From contig JANAVB010015628.1 in the NCBI GenBank assembly GCA_029216955.1, positions 1 through 64,000 on the forward strand: a DNA stretch of 64,000 bases, read 5' to 3'. The DNA is from Iris pallida (lineage: Eukaryota; Streptophyta; Magnoliopsida; Asparagales; Iridaceae). The position numbers and the translations under genes were made by a program. Shown one piece after another: positions 58,820 through 64,000 of this stretch (positions are counted from its first letter, which is position 1; each line of letters starts with the position of its first letter). The notes beneath the pieces were generated by a model. It did not search any database. It had not been told where the DNA came from and saw nothing but the letters and a program-made list of their open reading frames with translations.

Positions 58820-59091
58820 CACTTGCATTCCCGAGATAGTCAAAGCAGTCAGGTAAATAAAGACTGTAAAAAGTAACATTTGACTGGTTTATTAAATAAC
58901 TATGATTATTTTCGGGTTAACTATAGGGGTTGTCCCAGCTAACGGTGGTTCACCGGGGAACTCTTAAGTACCGCTTTGCTTCGACCGTAGCCGTGGTGAC
59001 AGACATACCCTTTGTAAGTTTGTCCCCAAAAATAATTTTCATTAAATAATAAATTGTCAAGTCATAAATGCAGTTTTAATTACCATATGTT
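58820..59091 (-). other. Spacer between pol and the env-position ORF
   Basis: About 270 bp without a reading frame. No splice acceptor was identified with confidence. Confidence 0.4.
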
Positions 59092-62000
59092 TTAAGAATC
59101 CGAGAATTCAAGAATGCCGAGCTCACGCCTCAAGATGTTAAAACGGTCTTCAGCCAATGGTTTAGTGAAAATATCAGCTAGTTGATGTTCAGTATCAATA
59201 AATTCTAAGCAAATATCCCCGTGTTGTTGATGATCACGTAAAAAATGATGTCTAACTTCTATGTGCTTTGTGCGTGAATGACAGATAGGGTTCTTAGTCA
59301 AATTAATAGTACTAGTATTATCACAATGAATAGGAATATTTGTATAGTGCATATTGTAGTCCTCTAAGGTTTGCTTCATCCACAAAATTTGAGCACAACA
59401 GCGTCCTGCGGCGATATACTCAGCCTCAGTTGTTGATAATGCTACTGAATTTTATTTCTTGCTAAACCAAAAGACTAAGGCCTTTCCTAAGAAATGACAT
59501 GTGCCACTGGTACTTTTACGGTCCACTTTGCATCCAGCAAAATCCGCATCCGAGTAACCTATAAGGTCAAAGGATTTGGTTTTGGGATACCATAAGCCAA
59601 CTGTAGAAGTTCCTTTAAGATATCGGAAGATACGCTTAACGGCACTAAGATGTGATTCCTTAGGGTTTGCCTGATATCGTGTACATATGCAAACACTAAA
59701 CATAATATCAGGACGACTAGCAGTTAAATATAATAAACTACCAATCATACCTCGATACTTATGCTGATCAACAGGTTTGCCACTTTCATCAGTATCAAGC
59801 TTTGTAGATGTAGCCATAGGAGTCCCAATTGGCTTTACATTCTCGAAGTCGTACTTTTTCAGTATGTCCTTCGTGTACTTGGCTTGGATGATGAATGTTC
59901 CGTTTGAGTGTTGTTTGATTTGCAATCCTAGGAAGAAGTTCAGCTCTTCCATCATGCTCATCTCAAATTCACTCTGCATACACTTCGTAAATTCTTGACA
60001 GAGTTGTTCATTAGTAGAACCAAAGATAATGTCATCTACATAAATTTGCACTAGAAGTATATCATTATTCATGGATTTAATAAAAAGAGTAGTATCAATC
60101 TTGCCTTTTGAAAATCCATTATCAAGTAAGAAGGCGCTTAGGCGTTCATACCAAGCACGAGGTGCTTGTTTGAGTCCATAAAGTGCTTTCTTAAGCTTGA
60201 AAACATGATCAGGTTTTTGAAAATCTTCAAAACCAGGGGGTTGTTTCACAAAAACCTCTTCTTTCAAATAACCATTTAAAAATGCGCTTTTCACGTCCAT
60301 TTGAAAATTTTTGAAATCATTAAAACAAGCAAAAGCGCAAAACATGCGGATGGCTTCTAGTCTAGCAACGGGAGCATAGGCCTCATCATAATCAATTCCT
60401 TCTTCTTGATTATAACCTTGTGCAACTAGACGTGCTTTGTTGCGTAGAACTTGTCCATCTTTACTAAGTTTATTTCGGAACACCCATTTGGTACCAATTA
60501 TCGATTGATCAATAGGTTTAGGAACGAGTTCCCAAACTTGGTTTCTCTCAAATTGATTAAGTTCTTCTTGCATGGCAGAAATCCAAAATTCATCAGAAAA
60601 AGCCTCATCAACATTCTTAGGTTCTATTTGTGAAATAAATGCTACATTAGCTGCTACTTCAGAATCTCTAAGAGATGAACGAGTACTTACACCTTTGGAT
60701 ACATCACCTATTATGAGAGTTTCTGGATGATCTGGTTTGAATCTCAATGATTCGAATCTTTGGGTCATACCTTTCACAAGGCTCTTCTCAGTTCCTGCAT
60801 CTTCGGAACTTTTATCAGTTCTTGCCTCTTGGGTAGGATCTTTCTCAGAACTCTTCTTTGTCTTTGTAGGTGCATCTTCATCATCACTGTCGCTAGATCT
60901 ATGACTATTCAACTCATCAAAGGTAACATTAATACTTTCTTCAACAATCAAAGATCTTTTATTAAAAATTCTATATCCCTTACTCTTAGCAGCATATCCG
61001 AGAAATATCCCGTCATCTGCTTTGGAGTCGAACTTACCCAAGTTATCCTTGGTGTTCAGGATGAAACAGCGACAACCAAAAACTTTAAAATAAGAAATGT
61101 TTGGAATTCTTCCAAACCAAAGCTCATATGGTGTTTTCTTCGAGATAGGTCGAATTAACACCCTATTTAAAATATGACAGGCTGTACTAACAGCTTCTGC
61201 CCAAAAATATTTAGGAAGATTATGCTGATTAAGCATGACTCTAGCCATTTCGTTTAGAGTACGGTTCTTCCGCTCCACAACACCATTCTGTTGGGGAGTT
61301 CTAGGACAAGAAAATTCGTGGTAATATCCACTATCATCATAAAACTTTTTGAAATCAAAATTTTCGAATTCGCCACCATGATCACTTCGGATACGAGTAA
61401 TTATGAAGCCTTTTTCGTTTTGTACCTTTTTACAAAATATCTGAAATTCAAAAATAGCATCACTTTTGTTTGATAAAAAGTAAACCCATGTAAAACGAGA
61501 GAAATCATCAACATGCAAAAGCATAGAGTTTACCGCCAAGACTAGCGACTCTACTTGGACCAAATAAATCCATATGAATCAACTGTAAAGGTCTCGAAGT
61601 ACTTACAGCGTTGATGGATTTAAAAGAAGACCTATGTACTTTGTTCTTTTCACAGTCAGCACATACCATGTCTCTCTTGAATGGAATTTCTGGGAGTCCT
61701 TTTACCAACTTCTTTGTGTTCAGACGTGAGATAGTATCCATGTTTGCATATCCTAGTCTCATGTGCCATAGCCAGCTTTCATCTTGATTGGCTACTAGGC
61801 ACCTTCCTGCATTATTAGTATTCTCCAAAAAGAAAACATAAATATTGTCTTCTCTAATCCCTTTATATACGGGATCACCAGATGACATATCATATATAGT
61901 ACATTTATCTTTCACAAAATTGATACCATAACCATTATCTGCCAAATGACTTATGCTCAATAGGTTATGTTTCAATTCAGTTACTAGACAAATATCCTTT

Positions 62001-62191
62001 ATTATTGGGTAAGGAGAAATACCTACAGTACCATTACCTATAATATCACCTCTCAAGTTATTTCCGAAGGAGACGTATCCTTCTTTCTTCATCGATAGCG
62101 TAGCGAATAAAGATGCATCACCAGTCATGTGTCGCGAACATCCGCTATCGAGGATCCATTTGCTTCTAGCATGAGAGGGTTGAGGGTCCAC
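59092..62191 (-). pseudogene. Copia-2 Pol (PR-IN-RT-RH), one frameshift and one stop
   Basis: Segment 62191-61508: protease WILDSGCSRHMTG, then the integrase zinc region (WHMRLGY has Tyr where the second His is usual; CADC is kept). A frameshift near 61515, just before the VDDFSRF motif, moves the reading to 61563-59452: integrase SDHGGEF and [27 protein letters not shown] and YVDDIIFGS; RNase [13 protein letters not shown] at 59452-59454 stops it where family members have CAA (Gln), and the same frame continues to 59092 with CDNTSTINL and the tail HQLADIFTKPL. Pol is in a different frame from gag, as is common in Sireviruses. Confidence 0.9.
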
Positions 62192-63992
62192 CTACAAAAC
62201 AAGTAGATGAATCCTTTGGTACCCATTTTCTGAAGGGTCCATGCTGATTAGCTTTAGGTCTCCAGACTAAAGTATGGTTATTAACAAGCTTTCTTGCAAA
62301 ACAATATTGTGATATGTGTCCGTGTGTACCACAATAAGTGCAAGTCAGTTTAGAACCAGATGTGGTTGAAACTGTGTTCACATGCTTGTTTGGTTTCTTG
62401 GAGAACCTATAAGTGAAAGCATGATGATACTCGTGTTTCTTCTGTGCTTTCTTGTTTTTAGTCCTCTTAGGTGTATGCTTTGCATTAGGACTAAAATTAG
62501 GCTGTGTCACAGGCATTTCCTGTTTGCCTAACTTGATTTCTAACTTTTTAGAAATCGCAATAGACTCTTCATATTTAGCAGTCATAACTGAGAGTCTCTG
62601 TTCTGTTACTAAGTGCATCCTCTTCTCTGTGTCATATAGTTTTTGCATCTTACCATAATCTCTTTCTTTCTTTTGAATAGTGAGGATAGCCTCATGATAG
62701 TCTACCTTGAGTTTGGCTATCTCTTCCGTGTTACCGGTAGTAGACGTCTCTTTAATATCTTGAATAAGATTGGATAGTCTAGCTAACTCGGTTGTGTATG
62801 CCTTAATCTCTTTTCGAGATTGCTTATACTTGTCAAGCATATTTTTGTGTTCTTCAAGTAAATCGCTAAAGGCATTTTCTAACTCATCGAAAGTAAATTC
62901 ATCATATAGAGGGTTTGAAGATACCTTGTCAATTGCCATAAGACAGACATTTGTATTGCTGCAGGGTCTATCCTCTTCTTCAGAATCACTGGCATCGCTT
63001 TCATGCCAGATACTTGTGTTGGCATACTTTCGACCAGTTGTAACTTTTCTGCTTGATCTTGATCTGTCATATGGACTGCTCTTCTTGGTAGCTGGACAGT
63101 CCTTCTTCATGTGCCCTGATTTCTTACATCCAAAGCATATGGTTTCATCTTCATTGCTTTCTTGGACGTCTTTCTTCTTTCTGCTTGTAAACTTTAGATA
63201 CCTTCTGAAGTTCTTCACAAGTAGGGCTTGTTCATCACCACTTGAGGATTCTTCATCGGAATCGTTGTATGTCGGCTTTCTTGCATGAGCTTTGAAGGCA
63301 ATAGTTTTCTCCTTTGGTGTTGCTTCTTCAAAATCTTGCAAGTCGAGTTCATGGGTCATGAGCTTGCCCATCAAAGTTTCCAACGACATTGTGGTGAGGT
63401 CGTTTCCTTCAATAATTGCTGTAGCCTTTGGATTCCAATTCTTTGTTAGAGCCCGCAGCACCTTTCTAATCTTCTCGTGATTGCTGTAATCCTTACCAAG
63501 AGATTTTAGAGGATTAGTTATATCAAGGAAACGAGTAAACATCTGTGTAATTGACTCACCGGGTTTCATCTTAAAAGATTCATATTCCTGAGTCAGTCTA
63601 CTAATTTTGGATTCTTTCACTTGGGAAGTCCCTTCATGGGTTACCTCAAGAAGTTTCCAAATTTTGTGAGACGTCTTGCAGGTTGAAACTCTGTTGAACT
63701 CGGTTTTGTCAATTGCACAGAATAGTGCATTGATGGCTCGAGCATCAAGACTAGCCTTTGCTTTTTCAGCATCGGTGTACTTGTCATGCGGCTTTTCCAT
63801 AAGAATACCTTCAACCACTGTAGGTGGTGGTTTCTTATACCCATCAATGACTATTGACCAAAGATCAAAATCTAGAGACTTAAGAAAGAAAGTCATACGT
63901 GTTTTCCAGTAAGTGTAATTTGTTCCATCAAATAGGGGAGGTCTATTTGTGGATTGCCCTTCACCGTTGAATATAGATTTTACGGCTGCCAT
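62166..63992 (-). CDS. Copia-2 Gag, 608 aa, intact
   Basis: ATG at 63992. The N-terminal LFDGTNYTYWKTRM motif (residues 20-33) and following region match the Sirevirus/DUF4219-UBN2 capsid. Zinc knuckles are at residues 286-299 (CFGCKKSGHMKKDC) and 551-564 (CTYCGTHGHISQYC). A long Glu/Lys coiled-coil stretch lies between (about 370-480). It overlaps pol by 26 bases in another frame. Gag assembles the virus-like particle in the cytoplasm. Length is within the large Sirevirus range. Confidence 0.9.
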   Translation of the reverse strand: MAAVKSIFNGEGQSTNRPPLFDGTNYTYWKTRMTFFLKSLDFDLWSIVIDGYKKPPPTVVEGILMEKPHDKYTDAEKAKASLDARAINALFCAIDKTEFNRVSTCKTSHKIWKLLEVTHEGTSQVKESKISRLTQEYESFKMKPGESITQMFTRFLDITNPLKSLGKDYSNHEKIRKVLRALTKNWNPKATAIIEGNDLTTMSLETLMGKLMTHELDLQDFEEATPKEKTIAFKAHARKPTYNDSDEESSSGDEQALLVKNFRRYLKFTSRKKKDVQESNEDETICFGCKKSGHMKKDCPATKKSSPYDRSRSSRKVTTGRKYANTSIWHESDASDSEEEDRPCSNTNVCLMAIDKVSSNPLYDEFTFDELENAFSDLLEEHKNMLDKYKQSRKEIKAYTTELARLSNLIQDIKETSTTGNTEEIAKLKVDYHEAILTIQKKERDYGKMQKLYDTEKRMHLVTEQRLSVMTAKYEESIAISKKLEIKLGKQEMPVTQPNFSPNAKHTPKRTKNKKAQKKHEYHHAFTYRFSKKPNKHVNTVSTTSGSKLTCTYCGTHGHISQYCFARKLVNNHTLVWRPKANQHGPFRKWVPKDSSTCFVGGPSTLSC

Positions 63993-64000
63993 ATATATAC

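Larger units (their letters stand above)
55847..64000 (-). mobile_element. Copia-2: Sirevirus-like Ty1/copia element with an extra 3' ORF (partial)
   Basis: On the minus strand: gag (63992-62166), pol (62191-59092), an env-position ORF (58600-57581), a purine tract and a 3' LTR (56967-55847). The 5' LTR lies outside the window. The left flanking pentamer is GAAGG (55842-55846); its partner is not visible. Sirevirus assignment rests on the long Gag with two zinc knuckles, coiled-coil text, Pol motif style and the extra ORF between pol and the 3' LTR. Pol has one frameshift and one nonsense codon. Confidence 0.85.

Overview
This is a plant nuclear window, almost certainly from an angiosperm. 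The evidence is the transposon families present: Tork-type and Sirevirus-type Ty1/copia, a very-long-LTR Ty3/gypsy relative, an L1-type LINE, CACTA, MULE and hAT elements, and tRNA-derived SINEs. It also holds GT-AG introns, TATA boxes, many (TA)n microsatellites and a fragment that looks like plant exportin-1. I see no confident intact host gene; almost everything assigned is mobile DNA, much of it nested.

Layout. (1) 1-718 is an unassigned flank with a G29 run. (2) 719-6429 is a young Ty1/copia element (Copia-1) with two LTRs about 99% identical by eye, a 5-bp target duplication (AGAAC) and gag-pol broken by one in-frame TGA. (3) 6731-8734 is a chain of (TA)n tracts carrying two tRNA-like SINEs, a MITE with a TTAATATTAACATTAA-type interior and an 0.9-kb foldback. 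(4) 8735-20880 is a 12-kb Mutator-like element. On the plus strand it has a five-exon gene with a plant-mobile-domain-like N-terminus, coiled coils and a C-terminal Ulp1-like cysteine protease domain, then a separate small gene whose product has four VKEE motifs that fit the SUMO acceptor consensus. On the minus strand it has a MURA-type transposase gene. About 4.4 kb of the element is a palindromic minisatellite built from CATTCTCCGTGT / ACACGGAGAATG arms, confined to introns and intergenic gaps and absent from exons.

(5) 20880-26290 holds a third SINE, a 1.1-kb CACTA element, an isolated GC-rich island, a MITE and a decayed L1-type LINE. (6) 26291-42805 looks like one large CACTA element. 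It contains an exportin-1-like exon pair, a second CACTA of 6.6 kb (28438-34994, TSD TGG) and a decayed hAT (36947-40993). The hAT's empty site survives in a neighbouring duplicate. (7) 42807-44459 is a MITE, (TA)n and unassigned sequence. (8) 44460-64000 is a threefold nest, all on the minus strand: a gypsy-like element with 4.5-kb LTRs holds a related one with 4.7-kb LTRs and an interior of only 1 kb, and that holds a Sirevirus-like copia (Copia-2) running off the right edge. Copia-2 has gag, a broken pol and an extra ORF in the position where Sireviruses carry an env-like gene.

How the parts relate. The MULE is the most unusual object: a transposase, a SUMO-protease-like protein and a candidate SUMO substrate on one element, with introns filled by hairpin satellite. 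Its MURA reading frame has no frameshift in exon 2, but it has four stops, all at codons compatible with former TGG, and an Asn where the second catalytic Asp is expected. A second notable signal is a GAACTCGG-based palindrome cluster upstream of the TATA-like box in the LTRs of two unrelated copia lineages, and again in front of Copia-2's extra ORF. All boundaries, domain names and intron models were read by eye without alignment tools.
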